Assembly (NCBI RefSeq): GCF_014646095.1
Contig: NZ_BMMU01000003.1
Span: 310,001 to 374,000, forward strand
DNA: 64,000 nucleotides
Source: Streptomyces lacrimifluminis
Lineage (GTDB): Bacteria > Actinomycetota > Actinomycetes > Streptomycetales > Streptomycetaceae
Direction of reading: 5' to 3'
Both the position numbers and the translations under genes were made by a program. The first letter of the stretch is position 1; each line of letters begins with the position of its first letter. This document shows, in pieces, positions 1 through 8,966 of the stretch. Under the pieces are notes generated by a model. That model was not told the DNA's origin. It worked only from the letters and a program-made list of their open reading frames with translations, and ran no database searches.

Positions 1-194
1 AGCTGGACATCGACGGGCTGGCGTACGTGAAGAGTCCCGGGGACGAGTTGCTGCAGGCCCCGGGGGCGACGACGCCGGTGCCGCTGCCGTTGCTGACGGA
101 TGTCGTGGACTCCGCGAAGGAGTGTCCGGGCGACTGTATTCACGTACGTCGGGTTTCGGACAGGGTCGAGGTTTTCGGCCCGGACGCGGAGTGA
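1..194 (+). CDS. Ferredoxin, 3' end only
   Basis: This is the C-terminal part of a small iron-sulfur ferredoxin; the gene enters from the left edge, and reading starts at base 3. The visible frame ends with a CPGDCIHV stretch followed by an acidic tail. That is the last-cysteine region of single-cluster actinobacterial ferredoxins, which carry electrons to cytochrome P450s and other oxidoreductases. The earlier cysteines lie outside the window, so the cluster type (3Fe-4S or 4Fe-4S) cannot be settled. The TGA stop is at 192-194. Its partner cannot be seen. Confidence 0.7.
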   Translation, partial: LDIDGLAYVKSPGDELLQAPGATTPVPLPLLTDVVDSAKECPGDCIHVRRVSDRVEVFGPDAE

Positions 195-315
195 TGGTCC
201 GACCACTCCGCGCCACCACTGGCTGATTTCCTGTCCTCGGCGCTGTCTGGTTCCTCACAGGATCCTGGGTGTACGCGCTTCCGCGGCAGTCACCGGCCGA
301 TCAGTTGTTCTCGCG

Positions 316-891
316 TCACACGCTCTGTGCTCCGGCGGGTGTCGAGCGGAGAAACGCGCCGTTCTTCCACTGCCACTTGGCGAGCTCGTCGACGTCGGGA
401 CAGCACCGGGGGACGTCGAGGGACGAGTAGCCGAGGAGTGTGGCCGTGACGGCGCCGCCGCTGACGGTCAGGTCGGTGACGGTGAGGCGGTCCTTGGGGT
501 CGACGAGGGTCGCGACGATGCGTGGCTGCCCGGCGTCGGCGGCCCGGGTGAGGACGTACACGCCGTTGGGCGGGGTGCCGGAGCCGGCGTCGCAGCGCAC
601 GGAGGCGACCGTTTCGGGCCTGCCGTCGCCGTCGAGGTCTCCGGTGGCCTTGTTCTGTACGAGGATCGGGAGCGGGCCGCACTGGAGGGGGAAGTCGACT
701 CCGGCGGGGTCGGGGGGTGCCGCGACCGCGGCGGGTCTTCCCGCGGGGCCGGCTGCCTGGGCCGCGGTGGCGGAGCCCGGCTGCAGGGCCGAGGAGAGGG
801 CGACGACGCCGGCCAGGGCGGTGGCCGTGGCGAGCCAGTGGATGGGGCGGGTGTGCGTGTGTGCCAGTTCCGGGACGGCGGATTGCTGCAC
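316..891 (-). CDS. Secreted hypothetical protein
   Basis: The product is about 191 residues and I do not recognise a family. The GTG start at 891 was chosen because GGGAGA lies 8 bases upstream; a longer frame to 945 lacks such a site. The N-terminus has basic residues followed by an Ala/Leu-rich hydrophobic stretch ending near an AQAA region, as in a Sec signal peptide. The mature part contains a DLDGDGRPETVASVRC segment resembling an FG-GAP/VCBS-type calcium-binding loop, and a CC pair near the C-terminus. The protein is probably exported. It is transcribed alone on the minus strand, downstream of a terminator hairpin. Confidence 0.6.
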   Translation of the reverse strand: MQQSAVPELAHTHTRPIHWLATATALAGVVALSSALQPGSATAAQAAGPAGRPAAVAAPPDPAGVDFPLQCGPLPILVQNKATGDLDGDGRPETVASVRCDAGSGTPPNGVYVLTRAADAGQPRIVATLVDPKDRLTVTDLTVSGGAVTATLLGYSSLDVPRCCPDVDELAKWQWKNGAFLRSTPAGAQSV

Positions 892-1028
892 TCGGAGTGT
901 CTCCCGTGGAGGGCTGTGGCGGTGGGGTGTCCCGCATAGTGCCACACGTCACAGTGCGGGGGAACGGCGGGGTGAGGGGGTGTTCGGTGGCAGCGCCGGT
1001 GCCGTGGTGGCGTCAACGGGAAAGAGTT

Positions 1029-1066
1029 GTGGCCGAGTTCCCGGTGTGGTGCGGGAACTCGGCCAC
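1029..1066 (-). terminator. Terminator hairpin after trmI
   Basis: A perfect 15-bp inverted repeat (1029-1043 and 1052-1066) with an 8-base loop lies 21 bases past the trmI stop. There is no strong T-run, as is usual in Streptomyces. Confidence 0.75.
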
Positions 1067-1086
1067 GGTGTCGGTGCGTTGACGCG

Positions 1087-1989
1087 TCAGCGGCCGTTGC
1101 CGCCGTCGGCGTTGGGGCCGGTGTAGTCCTCGCCGTAGGAGCCCTTGGAGGGGCGGCGGCGGCGCATGGGCGGCTCGACGCCGTCGGCGAGGCGGCGGGC
1201 GGTGAGCAGGAAGCCGGTGTGGCCGATCATGCGGTGGTCGGGGCGGACGGCGAGGCCCTCGATGTGCCAGTTGCGGACCATCGACTCCCAGGCGCTCGGC
1301 TCGTTGAAGCAGCCGATCTCGCGGATGGACTCGACGGTCCGGGCGAGCTGGGTGGTGGTCGCCACGTAGCAGCAGACGATGCCGCCGGGGACGAGCGCCT
1401 TGGAGACGGCCTCCAGGCATTCCCAGGGGGCGAGCATGTCGAGGACGACGCGGTCGACGTCGGTGTCGCTGAGGTTGTCCTGGAGGTCGCCTACGGTGAG
1501 CTGCCAGGCGGGGTGGGGACCGCCGAAATAGCGCTCGACGTTCTGCTGGGCGATCTCGGCGAAGTCCTCGCGGCGCTCGTAGGAGTGCAGCATGCCCTGA
1601 TCGCCGATGGCGCGCAGCAGGAAGCTGCTGAGCGAGCCGGAGCCGACTCCCGCTTCGACGACGCGTGCGCCGGGGAAGATGTCGGCGAAGGCCAGGATCT
1701 GCCCCGCGTCCTTGGGGTAGACCACGGCGGCGCCGCGGGGCATGGACAGGACGTAGTCGGGGAGCAGGGGGCGCAGCGCGAGGTAGGCGACGTTTCCGGT
1801 GGTGCGGACAACGCTGCCCTCGGGTGCGCCGATCAGCTCGTCGTGCGGGAAAGAACCCTTGTGGGTGTGAAAGTTCTTTCCGGCTTCGAGCGTGAACGTG
1901 TAGTGGCGGCCCTTGGGGTCGGTCAGCTGAACCTGGTCCCCGACCTTGAAGGGCCCGCGCCTGCGGGCGGCACCGGTCGGTTCGGACAT
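1087..1989 (-). CDS. trmI: tRNA (adenine-58-N1)-methyltransferase TrmI
   Basis: This 300-residue SAM-dependent enzyme makes m1A58 in the T-loop of tRNA. The N-terminal domain (about residues 1-70) is the small beta-barrel found in TrmI and Rv2118c. The Rossmann methyltransferase core carries the SAM-binding motif VVEAGVGSGSLSSFLL, and the catalytic region carries VLDMLAPWECLE. The length and order of motifs fit the homotetrameric actinobacterial enzyme. The ATG at 1989 begins MSEPTGAARRRGPFKVGDQV. It lies downstream of the M50 protease gene on the same strand, with a 316-base gap. Confidence 0.93.
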   Translation of the reverse strand: MSEPTGAARRRGPFKVGDQVQLTDPKGRHYTFTLEAGKNFHTHKGSFPHDELIGAPEGSVVRTTGNVAYLALRPLLPDYVLSMPRGAAVVYPKDAGQILAFADIFPGARVVEAGVGSGSLSSFLLRAIGDQGMLHSYERREDFAEIAQQNVERYFGGPHPAWQLTVGDLQDNLSDTDVDRVVLDMLAPWECLEAVSKALVPGGIVCCYVATTTQLARTVESIREIGCFNEPSAWESMVRNWHIEGLAVRPDHRMIGHTGFLLTARRLADGVEPPMRRRRPSKGSYGEDYTGPNADGGNGR

Positions 1990-2305
1990 GTGAAGAGCCT
2001 ACCGGTGTTGTCGGGGGCCGCTGACCATCGGGCTTGTGGGTGCGGGGCCGGTTCGGGAGTCCCGCCCCACGGCTCGGCGGGAGGGGGCTGCCCGACGTCG
2101 ACCTCGCGACCGGTTTGCGGGCATTCGCCCTGACGGCCGGTGCCGGTTGCGCTTGTGCGGTGGGCGTGCGGTGTCCCGCCGGGCGCCGTGCTGCCGAGGG
2201 TGACCGGCTTCGCCGTGGCGGCGGCGTGGGGGGTGTCGGCCGTCCTGCTCGGCGGAGGGGAGGACGGGGCCCGGTACATGGCCCCGTCGCGGGCGGGGAT
2301 CCCGC
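1990..2305. other. Gap between M50 protease and trmI
   Basis: The gap is 316 bases of GC-rich sequence. The open frames here show no recognisable protein, no convincing ribosome binding site and no strong hairpin. I see nothing that I can name. Confidence 0.5.
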
Positions 2306-3778
2306 TCACCCTCGCCGCGGAGCCGTGCTCTGGTTCGGGCGGGCCATCGCCTTGACGAAGGCGCGTTCCACGTCGGCCGCCGAGAGGACTCCGTAGATCT
2401 CGCCGGAGTCCTCCACGACCAGGTACTCGGTGGCGGGGGTCGCGCGCAGGGCGTCGAGGAGTTCCTCGCCGGAGAGTTCCGCGGAGACCCGCATGCCGTC
2501 GGTGAGGTCCTGGGCGAGGCCGCTGACGGAGACCCAGGGGCGGCGGTGTTCGGGTACGCCGACGATGGCGGCCTCGCGGACGAGGGAAAGGGGTTCTCCG
2601 TCGGGGTCGACGACGACCAGGGCGCGGGCGCCGGCGTCGTTGGCACGGCGCAGGGCCTCGGACAGGGGGGTGTTGGTCTCGACGGGGACGGCGCGGCGGG
2701 TGAGGTTGCGGGCGCGCAGTTCCGGGAGGTGTTCGCGCAGGCGGGCCATGCGGAGGCTGTTGCCTGCGCCGGTCCAGATGATCGCGGCGAGGATCGCGGC
2801 GAGCAGGGCGTCGGTGACGGTGTCCATGCCGACGCTGTCCTCGGCGTCGGCGCCGAGCGCGCCGGCCTGGGTGAGCAGCGGGAGTCCGATGAGGACGGAG
2901 ACTGCGAGGGCGCGGCCGACCCAGGCGGCGGCGATCGTACCGGTCATGGGTTTGCCGGTGATCTTCCAGACGACGGCGCGGAGCATACGGCCGCCGTCGA
3001 GGGGCAGGCCGGGCAGGAGGTTGAAGGCGGCCACGATGAGGTTGGAGATCATCAGGCCGGCCAGCAGGACGCCGGGGACGGTGCCGGGTTCGACGGTCTG
3101 GAGGGCGACGTAGAAGACGCCCGCGAGGATCAGGGAGAGGAGCGGGCCGACGAAGGCGAGGACGAATTCGCGGCCGGGGGTCTCGGACTCCTTCTCGATC
3201 TCGGAGACGCCGCCGAAGAACTGGAGCTGGATGCGGCGTACCGGGAGTTTGAAGCGGAGGGCGGCGACGGTGTGGGCGAGTTCGTGGACGAGGACGGAGG
3301 CGTAGAAGGCGACAGCGAAGAAGAGGGAGACGAGGTAGCGGACGGCGCCGAGTTCGGGCAGGACGCGGTCGAGCTGGCCGCCGAAGACCCAGGTGATGAG
3401 GGCGGCGACGAGGAACCAGCTGGGAGCGACGTAGACGGGCACTCCGAAGGGGCGTCCCATGAGGAGTCCGCCGCCAGGGTCCTTGGGCTTCCGGGGGGCG
3501 CGGGACCTGGTGAGACGGGCGGTGGGACCTGTGCGGCCGGGGGTGTCGGCGGGGGCGTCCGGTTTCGGGGGTCGCGGGGCGGCCGGTTCGTCGGTGTCGC
3601 TGGGCTCGTCGGGCGGCGTGGGTTTCGCGTCGGGCTTCCCGGTCTCCGCGACCCGGGTGTCGGTCGTCGCGGGTTCGGGGTGGGCGGGGTCGGTGGTCGG
3701 CGCCGTACCGCCGGTGTGGCGGTCGGTCGCCTGGTCCTTGCCGGAGCGCGGCTGTCCGCTCCCGCCGCTCTCGTCCAC
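2306..3778 (-). CDS. Site-2-type M50 membrane protease with CBS domains
   Basis: The product is an intramembrane zinc metalloprotease of the S2P/RseP class, about 490 residues. The GTG start at 3778 follows AAGGGG by 5 bases. The N-terminal ~115 residues are a Pro/Thr/Asp-rich disordered cytosolic region. They are followed by the M50 core beginning MGRPFGVPVYVAPSWF. The zinc motif HELAH sits in a membrane segment and the second ligand site is in the NLLPGLPLDGGR loop. Several further membrane helices follow. The C-terminal ~140 residues form a pair of CBS domains, which in this family sense nucleotides and gate proteolysis. The substrate is unknown; anti-sigma factors are the usual targets. 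Confidence 0.9.
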   Translation of the reverse strand: MDESGGSGQPRSGKDQATDRHTGGTAPTTDPAHPEPATTDTRVAETGKPDAKPTPPDEPSDTDEPAAPRPPKPDAPADTPGRTGPTARLTRSRAPRKPKDPGGGLLMGRPFGVPVYVAPSWFLVAALITWVFGGQLDRVLPELGAVRYLVSLFFAVAFYASVLVHELAHTVAALRFKLPVRRIQLQFFGGVSEIEKESETPGREFVLAFVGPLLSLILAGVFYVALQTVEPGTVPGVLLAGLMISNLIVAAFNLLPGLPLDGGRMLRAVVWKITGKPMTGTIAAAWVGRALAVSVLIGLPLLTQAGALGADAEDSVGMDTVTDALLAAILAAIIWTGAGNSLRMARLREHLPELRARNLTRRAVPVETNTPLSEALRRANDAGARALVVVDPDGEPLSLVREAAIVGVPEHRRPWVSVSGLAQDLTDGMRVSAELSGEELLDALRATPATEYLVVEDSGEIYGVLSAADVERAFVKAMARPNQSTAPRRG

Positions 3779-3956
3779 GGTGTCCCCTTGTCGGATGTGT
3801 CTCCCTTTTCCGCTCCGGGGCGGAAGGGCCTCGGGTCGATGGTATGCGGCCGTCGTGACGGGTTCCGCCCCGGCACCCCTGTGTTCGCCGGGGTGTTGTG
3901 GTGGGGGTGTGGCGGTGGGTGGGTCACTGTCAGTGGCGGGCCGTATGGTCGTCGTC

Positions 3957-4835
3957 ATGGAAATGAGCACCGAGGGCGTCGCCGGGTCCGTCTCGCCGGT
4001 CGCGCTGCCCTCCGCGCCGGCGTCGCTGTCGCCCTCTCGGGCCAGTGACTTCATGCAGTGTCCGTTGCTGTACCGGTTCCGGGTGATCGACCGGTTGCCG
4101 GAGAAGCCGAGTGAGGCGGCGACGAGAGGCACGCTGGTGCACGCGGTGTTGGAGCGGCTGTTCGACGCGCCGGCGGCCGAGCGGACGGCGCCGCAGGCGA
4201 AGTCGTTGATCCCGGGTCAGTGGGACCGGCTGCGGGAATCGCGGCCGGAGGTGGTGGAGCTGTTCGCGGACGATCCGGACGGGGAACGGCTGGCGCGGTG
4301 GCTGGGTGAGGCGGAGCGCCTGGTGGAGCGCTGGTTCGGGCTGGAGGATCCGACGCGGCTGGAGCCGGCCGAGCGTGAGCTGTTCGTCGAGGCGGAGCTG
4401 GATTCCGGGCTGAAGCTGCGGGGGATCATCGACCGGGTCGATGTGGCGCCCACGGGCGAGGTGCGGATCGTCGATTACAAAACGGCGAAGGCGCCGCGTC
4501 CGGAGTACGCGGAGGGCGCGCTGTTCCAGATGAAGTTCTACGCGCTCGTCGTGTGGCGCCTGAAGAACGTGGTGCCGCGGCGGCTTCAGCTGGTGTATCT
4601 CGGCAGTGGGGACGTGCTGACGTACGACCCGGTGATGGCCGATCTGGAGCGGGTGGAGCGGAAGCTGCTGGCGTTGTGGGAGGCGATCCGGGAGGCCACG
4701 GAGACGGGGGTGTGGCGGCCCCGGCCGACGAAGCTGTGCGGTTGGTGCGATCACCAGGCGGTGTGTCCGGAGTTCGGGGGGACTCCCCCGGCCTATCCGT
4801 TGCCGGTGCGGGTGGCTCCGCCAAAAGCGCCGTAG
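3957..4835 (+). CDS. RecB/Cas4-like nuclease with Fe-S cysteines
   Basis: This 292-residue PD-(D/E)XK nuclease belongs to the RecB-family exonuclease group (PDDEXK_1). Visible motifs are DFMQCPLLYRF near residue 35, GTLVHAVLERLF with the active-site His, LRGIIDRVD, and VDYKTAK with the catalytic Asp/Lys. The C-terminus has CGWCDHQAVCPEF. The early Cys plus the C-x2-C-x5-C set match the 4Fe-4S scaffold of AddB and Cas4 nucleases. No ribosome binding site precedes either possible ATG (3945 or 3957), so the mRNA may be leaderless. It is divergent from the M50 gene. No CRISPR genes are nearby, so a DNA-repair role is more likely. Confidence 0.85.
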   Translation: MEMSTEGVAGSVSPVALPSAPASLSPSRASDFMQCPLLYRFRVIDRLPEKPSEAATRGTLVHAVLERLFDAPAAERTAPQAKSLIPGQWDRLRESRPEVVELFADDPDGERLARWLGEAERLVERWFGLEDPTRLEPAERELFVEAELDSGLKLRGIIDRVDVAPTGEVRIVDYKTAKAPRPEYAEGALFQMKFYALVVWRLKNVVPRRLQLVYLGSGDVLTYDPVMADLERVERKLLALWEAIREATETGVWRPRPTKLCGWCDHQAVCPEFGGTPPAYPLPVRVAPPKAP

Positions 4836-4841
4836 TCAGCT

Positions 4842-4902
4842 GCGGGCTCGGTGGGGGCTGGTCGCGCCGTTCCCCGCGCCCCTTTCGGGGCGCGTTGCGG
4901 CA
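4842..4902 (+). repeat. Dispersed GC-rich Streptomyces repeat, copy 1
   Basis: The element reads GGTGGGGGCTGGTCGCGC, then TTCCCCGCGCCCCTTTC, then GGGGCGCG, so it folds into a CGCGCCCC/GGGGCGCG hairpin. Related copies are at 19274, 21620 and 27011. It directly follows a stop codon and may work as a terminator. Confidence 0.65.
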
Positions 4903-4940
4903 CAGGGCAGAATGACGGTGGACTAACGAAGGAGACTTAC

Positions 4941-5612
4941 GTGGCCATCCGCGTCCTACTTGTCGACGACCAGCCGCTGCTGCGTACCGGGTTCCGGATG
5001 ATTCTGGAGGCCGAGCAGGACATCGCGGTTGTCGGCGAGGCCGGAGACGGTCTTCAGGCGATCGACCAGGTGCGTGCCCTGCAGCCCGATGTGGTTCTGA
5101 TGGACATCCGTATGCCGCGGATGGATGGTGTGGAAGCGACTCGGCAGATCACCGGGCCGGGGCGGGACGGGCCGGCGAAGGTGCTGGTGCTGACGACCTT
5201 CGATCTCGACGAGTACGTGGTGGAGGCGCTGCGGGCCGGTGCCAGTGGCTTCCTGCTCAAGGACGCGCCGGCGAACGAGCTGGTGCAGGCGATCCGGGTG
5301 GTGGCCTCGGGCGAGGCGATGCTCGCGCCGAGCATCACGCGTCGTCTGCTGGACAAGTACGCGGGGCATCTGCCGTCGGGTGACGAGCCGGTGCCGGACG
5401 CGCTGCACACGTTGACCGAGCGTGAGGTCGAGGTGCTGAAGCTGGTGGCGCGGGGGCTGTCGAACGCGGAGATCGCCGCCGATCTGTTCGTCAGTGAGAC
5501 GACGGTCAAGACGCACGTCGGGCATGTGCTGACCAAGCTGGGGCTGCGCGACCGGGTGCAGGCCGCGGTGTACGCGTACGAGAGCGGGCTGGTGCGCCCC
5601 GGCGCGCAGTAG
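4941..5612 (+). CDS. NarL/LuxR-family response regulator
   Basis: This is a 223-residue two-component response regulator. The GTG start has AAGGAG 7 bases upstream. The receiver domain (1-120) has the acidic pair in LLVDDQ, the phospho-acceptor Asp in VVLMDIRMP and the conserved Lys in FLLKDA. The C-terminal LuxR-type helix-turn-helix (about 155-215) reads LTEREVEVLKLVARGLSNAEIA. No histidine kinase gene is adjacent, so it is an orphan within this window. It is followed by a strong hairpin terminator. Confidence 0.93.
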   Translation: MAIRVLLVDDQPLLRTGFRMILEAEQDIAVVGEAGDGLQAIDQVRALQPDVVLMDIRMPRMDGVEATRQITGPGRDGPAKVLVLTTFDLDEYVVEALRAGASGFLLKDAPANELVQAIRVVASGEAMLAPSITRRLLDKYAGHLPSGDEPVPDALHTLTEREVEVLKLVARGLSNAEIAADLFVSETTVKTHVGHVLTKLGLRDRVQAAVYAYESGLVRPGAQ

Positions 5613-5640
5613 CCGGACTGACGTGTACGTGTGTACGACG

Positions 5641-5679
5641 ACGAGGGCGCCCCTTCCGGGAAGGAAGGGGCGCCCTCGT
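5641..5679. terminator. Bidirectional terminator
   Basis: Perfect 17-bp arms (5641-5657, 5663-5679) surround a 5-base loop, between the convergent response regulator and peptide-binding lipoprotein genes. Confidence 0.85.
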
Positions 5680-5695
5680 TCGTGTGCGGGCCGTG

Positions 5696-7276
5696 TCAGC
5701 CCTTGTTGATCTCCCAGAAGCGGAAGACGGTCGAGGCGTCGAGGCAGTACTCCAGGCCGTAGACGTTGTCGCGGACGACGGCGTACTGCTTGGCCTGCCA
5801 GACGGGGAGGATCGGGACCTCCTTGGCGACGATGTCCTGGAGTTCACCGAAGTCCGCGTCGGTCGCTGCGCGGTCGCTCTGGGCGGCGGTGCCGGGGACG
5901 AGGGTGTCGGTGATGGTGCTGTTGGTGAAGTTGTTGCCGAGGACGTTGCCCTCGCCGAAGAAGGGGGCGGTGAAGTTGTCGGCGTCGGGGTAGTCCGGCA
6001 CCCAGCCCTTCACGTACACGCCGTACTTGCCGGCTTCGATGTCCTTCTCGTACTGCGCGAAGGGGACGGACTTGACGGTCGCCTCGAACAGGCCGCTGGC
6101 GTTGAGCTGCTTGGCGATGGCCTTGAACTCGTCGTCGGTGGCGGGGCCGTAGCGGGACGGGGTCGACCAGAGGGTCAGCTTGACCCTGTCGGTGATGCCG
6201 TCGGCCTGGAGGGCCGCCTGGGCCTTGGCCTTGGAGGGGCGGGCGCCGTAGGTGTCGAAGAAGGCGGTGTTGTGACCGGCTATACCGGCCGGGATGATCG
6301 AGTAGAGGGGGGTCGCCGTGTCCTCGTAGACCTGGTCGACGAGGGCCTCGCGGTCGAGGAGGTGGGCGATGGCCTTGCGTACGCCGATCTTTCCGGCGAC
6401 CGGGTCGTCCATGTTGAAGACGAGGTGCTGGACCTCGGCGCTGGTGCCCTCGACGATGTCGATGCCCTCGTTGCCGCCGGCGTTCTCGATGTCGGCTATG
6501 TCGCCGGCCTTGAGGCCTCGGTAGGCGATGTCGATGTCCTTGTCGACGATCGCCTGCTTCAGCTTGGTCTGGTCGCCGTGGAAGAACTTGAGGGTGACAC
6601 CGGAGTTATGGACCTCGGCGGTGCCCTTGTAGTTCGGGTTGACGGAGAAGACCGCGCTGTCGTCGTCGAACGAGTCGAGCCTGTAGGGGCCGGAGCCGAC
6701 GGCTTCGCCGTCCTTGCGCAGACCGTCCTCGTCGTACTGGCGGTGGTCGACGATCGAGCCGGCGCCGGAGGCGATCTTGCTGGGGAAGGTGGCGTCGGGC
6801 ACCTTGAGGTTGAAGACGACGGTCTTCTCGTCCGGGGTGGCCACCGAGCCGAGCATCGGGAACATGATCGCGGGGCCCGCGGCGTCGTTGATCTTCAGCA
6901 TGCGGTCGAAGGAGAACTTCACGTCCTCCGAGGTGAGCGCGGAGCCGTTGCTGAACTTCAGGCCGTCGCGCAGGGTGCACTTGTACACCCTGGTCTGCGA
7001 GTCGCTGAAGGCGCACTCCTTGGCCGCCTCGGGCTGCGGTTCGGTGCCCCCGTTGGGGAAGCTCAGCAACGACTGGAAGACGTTGTTGAACAGCAGCCAG
7101 GAGCCGGGGTCGTAGCCGGAGGCCGGGTCGGTCGCCAGCACGTCATCAGACATGCCCATGACCACCGTGGAGCCGTCGGCTCCCGAGTCGCCGTTCTCCG
7201 AGCCGCATCCGGTCAGCAGGCCGGAGGCCAGCCCCGCCACGATGGGCAGGACTGGCCACTGGTTACGCAGGTTCAC
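5696..7276 (-). CDS. Oligopeptide ABC transporter substrate-binding lipoprotein
   Basis: This is an OppA/DppA-class (SBP_bac_5) extracytoplasmic binding protein of about 526 residues. The GTG start at 7276 gives a short basic N-terminus, a hydrophobic segment and a LLTGC lipobox. Family features seen include CTLRDGLKFSNGSALTSEDV, VGSGPYRL, and the late GWVPDYPDADNF region. It probably binds peptides or similar solutes at the membrane surface. It is followed downstream by no permease or ATPase gene. The next gene upstream is a paralog in the same orientation, 85 bases away, so the two may be co-transcribed. Confidence 0.92.
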   Translation of the reverse strand: MNLRNQWPVLPIVAGLASGLLTGCGSENGDSGADGSTVVMGMSDDVLATDPASGYDPGSWLLFNNVFQSLLSFPNGGTEPQPEAAKECAFSDSQTRVYKCTLRDGLKFSNGSALTSEDVKFSFDRMLKINDAAGPAIMFPMLGSVATPDEKTVVFNLKVPDATFPSKIASGAGSIVDHRQYDEDGLRKDGEAVGSGPYRLDSFDDDSAVFSVNPNYKGTAEVHNSGVTLKFFHGDQTKLKQAIVDKDIDIAYRGLKAGDIADIENAGGNEGIDIVEGTSAEVQHLVFNMDDPVAGKIGVRKAIAHLLDREALVDQVYEDTATPLYSIIPAGIAGHNTAFFDTYGARPSKAKAQAALQADGITDRVKLTLWSTPSRYGPATDDEFKAIAKQLNASGLFEATVKSVPFAQYEKDIEAGKYGVYVKGWVPDYPDADNFTAPFFGEGNVLGNNFTNSTITDTLVPGTAAQSDRAATDADFGELQDIVAKEVPILPVWQAKQYAVVRDNVYGLEYCLDASTVFRFWEINKG

Positions 7277-7361
7277 GTGGAAGTGCCTTGTCGTCGGGTC
7301 TTGGATACCCGGGACCGTCCCGGTCCCGGGTCGGGACATACGCGTCGGACGGGTGCGCGGG

Positions 7362-8966
7362 TCAGTTGCTCACACCGCGGCCGAGTTCCCAGAGCTGGAG
7401 CGTGGACGCGGAGTTGAGGGCCCACTCGGCGCCGGTGATGCCGTCGCGTGCGGCGATGTACTGGTTGCCCTGCCACAGCGGCAGCACGGGTACGTCGTCG
7501 GCCACGATGTCCTGGATGTCCGTGAGGCTCGTGGAGGCCGTCAGGCGGTCGGCCTGGCGACGGGACTCGGGGATCAGGCTGTCGCGGATCCTGGCGTTGG
7601 CGTACGGCAGGTTGAGGAAGTTGTCCTTGTCGAGGAACGGCGCGAGGTAGTTGTCGGCGTCGGGGAAGTCCGGGAACCAGCCCATCCCGTAGACGTCGTA
7701 CTCGCCTTCCTTCTCGGCCGGGCGGAAGGTGGACCAGGGGGCGCCCTTGATGGTGACCTTGAACAGTCCGCTCGCGTTGAGCTGCTTCTGCAGTTCCTCG
7801 AACTCCTGCTTGGTCGCCGAGCCGTAGTGGTCGGTCGTGTAGTGCAGCGTCAGTTTCACCGGGGTGGTGACACCGGCGTTCTCCATCAGGGTTTTGGCCT
7901 TGATGTCGCTCGGCTCGCCGTACTTGTTGAAGAAGGAGTTCGAGTGGCCGGTGATGGTGGCCGGGACCAGCGAATAGAGCGGCTGGGCCTCGTCGCCGTA
8001 CACCTTGGAGACGAGTTCGGCGCGGTTGATGATCTGGGCCATCGCCTGGCGGACCGCTTTCGTCTTCACCGTGGGTGCGTCGGTGTTGAAGGCGAGGTAG
8101 CGGATTTCGAGACCGGGCATCTCGACGAGGTCGATGTCGCCGGCCGAGTCGTCGTCGAGCTTTTTGATCTGCTCGGGAGACATCGTGCGGGTCATCAGGT
8201 CGATGTCGCCCTTGGAGAGCGCGGTGCCCATGTCGGCCGCGTCCGCGAAGGAACGCATTTCGACCTTGTCGTTCTTCGGCGTCAACTGACCCTTGTAATA
8301 AGAGTTCTTGGTGAAGACGGCCTTGACGAGTTCGTCGTCCTTTACCTCGGCGTGCAGTGTGTACGGGCCGGAGCCGTCGACGTCGAAGCCGTCGCGCAGC
8401 TTGTCCTTGGCGTAGTCGTCCGGGTTGACGATGCCCGCGACCGGGGTGGACAGCTTGAACGGGAAGGTGGCGTCGGCGGTCTTGAGGTGGAAGATGACCT
8501 CGCGGTCGCCCTTGGTCTCGACGGTGTCGATCGTGGACAGCAGGGCGAACACACCGCTGTCGGCCTGGATCCGCCGGGCCCGGTCGATGGAGAACTTCAC
8601 GTCGGACGCCGTGACGGCCTCGCCGTTGGAGAACTTGAGGTCCTTGCGCAGGGTGCAGGCGTAGCGCTCGTTGCCGCTGTCGGTGAACCCGCACTTCTCG
8701 GCGGCCTCGGGCGCCGGTTCGCCGTCGCCACGCGGCTGGACCATGAGGGTCTGCACGGTCTGGCGCAGGATGTTCCAGGTGCCGACGTCGTAGGCGTAGG
8801 CGGGGTCGATCGGTGCCGGGGCCTCCTTCGAGGCGGTGAACCGGTCCGTGGTGCCGACGACGATCGCGTCACCGCTGCTGCCCCCGCCGTCGACTCCGCC
8901 GCAGGCGGCCAGCACCGGAGCGAGCAGGCCGACCACTGTCGGCAGCACCAAGGTCTTGCGGTTCAT
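7362..8966 (-). CDS. Oligopeptide ABC substrate-binding lipoprotein, paralog
   Basis: This 534-residue SBP_bac_5 protein has a lipobox near LAACGG after MNRKTLVLPTVVGLLAPV. ATG 8966 was chosen because it gives a proper lipoprotein signal and has GGAG upstream; an in-frame extension to 9113 lacks signal features. It is colinear with the neighbouring gene product: CTLRKDLKFSNGEAV, DGSGPYTL and GWFPDFPDADNY match the same positions. This indicates tandem duplication followed by divergence. No transport permease is linked, so both proteins may feed an ABC system encoded elsewhere, or act as sensors. Confidence 0.92.
   Translation of the reverse strand: MNRKTLVLPTVVGLLAPVLAACGGVDGGGSSGDAIVVGTTDRFTASKEAPAPIDPAYAYDVGTWNILRQTVQTLMVQPRGDGEPAPEAAEKCGFTDSGNERYACTLRKDLKFSNGEAVTASDVKFSIDRARRIQADSGVFALLSTIDTVETKGDREVIFHLKTADATFPFKLSTPVAGIVNPDDYAKDKLRDGFDVDGSGPYTLHAEVKDDELVKAVFTKNSYYKGQLTPKNDKVEMRSFADAADMGTALSKGDIDLMTRTMSPEQIKKLDDDSAGDIDLVEMPGLEIRYLAFNTDAPTVKTKAVRQAMAQIINRAELVSKVYGDEAQPLYSLVPATITGHSNSFFNKYGEPSDIKAKTLMENAGVTTPVKLTLHYTTDHYGSATKQEFEELQKQLNASGLFKVTIKGAPWSTFRPAEKEGEYDVYGMGWFPDFPDADNYLAPFLDKDNFLNLPYANARIRDSLIPESRRQADRLTASTSLTDIQDIVADDVPVLPLWQGNQYIAARDGITGAEWALNSASTLQLWELGRGVSN

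Noticed and set aside
2034..2396. Plus-strand open frame in the gap between trmI and the M50 gene
   Set aside because: It lacks a ribosome binding site, runs into the antisense of the M50 gene and shows no domain.
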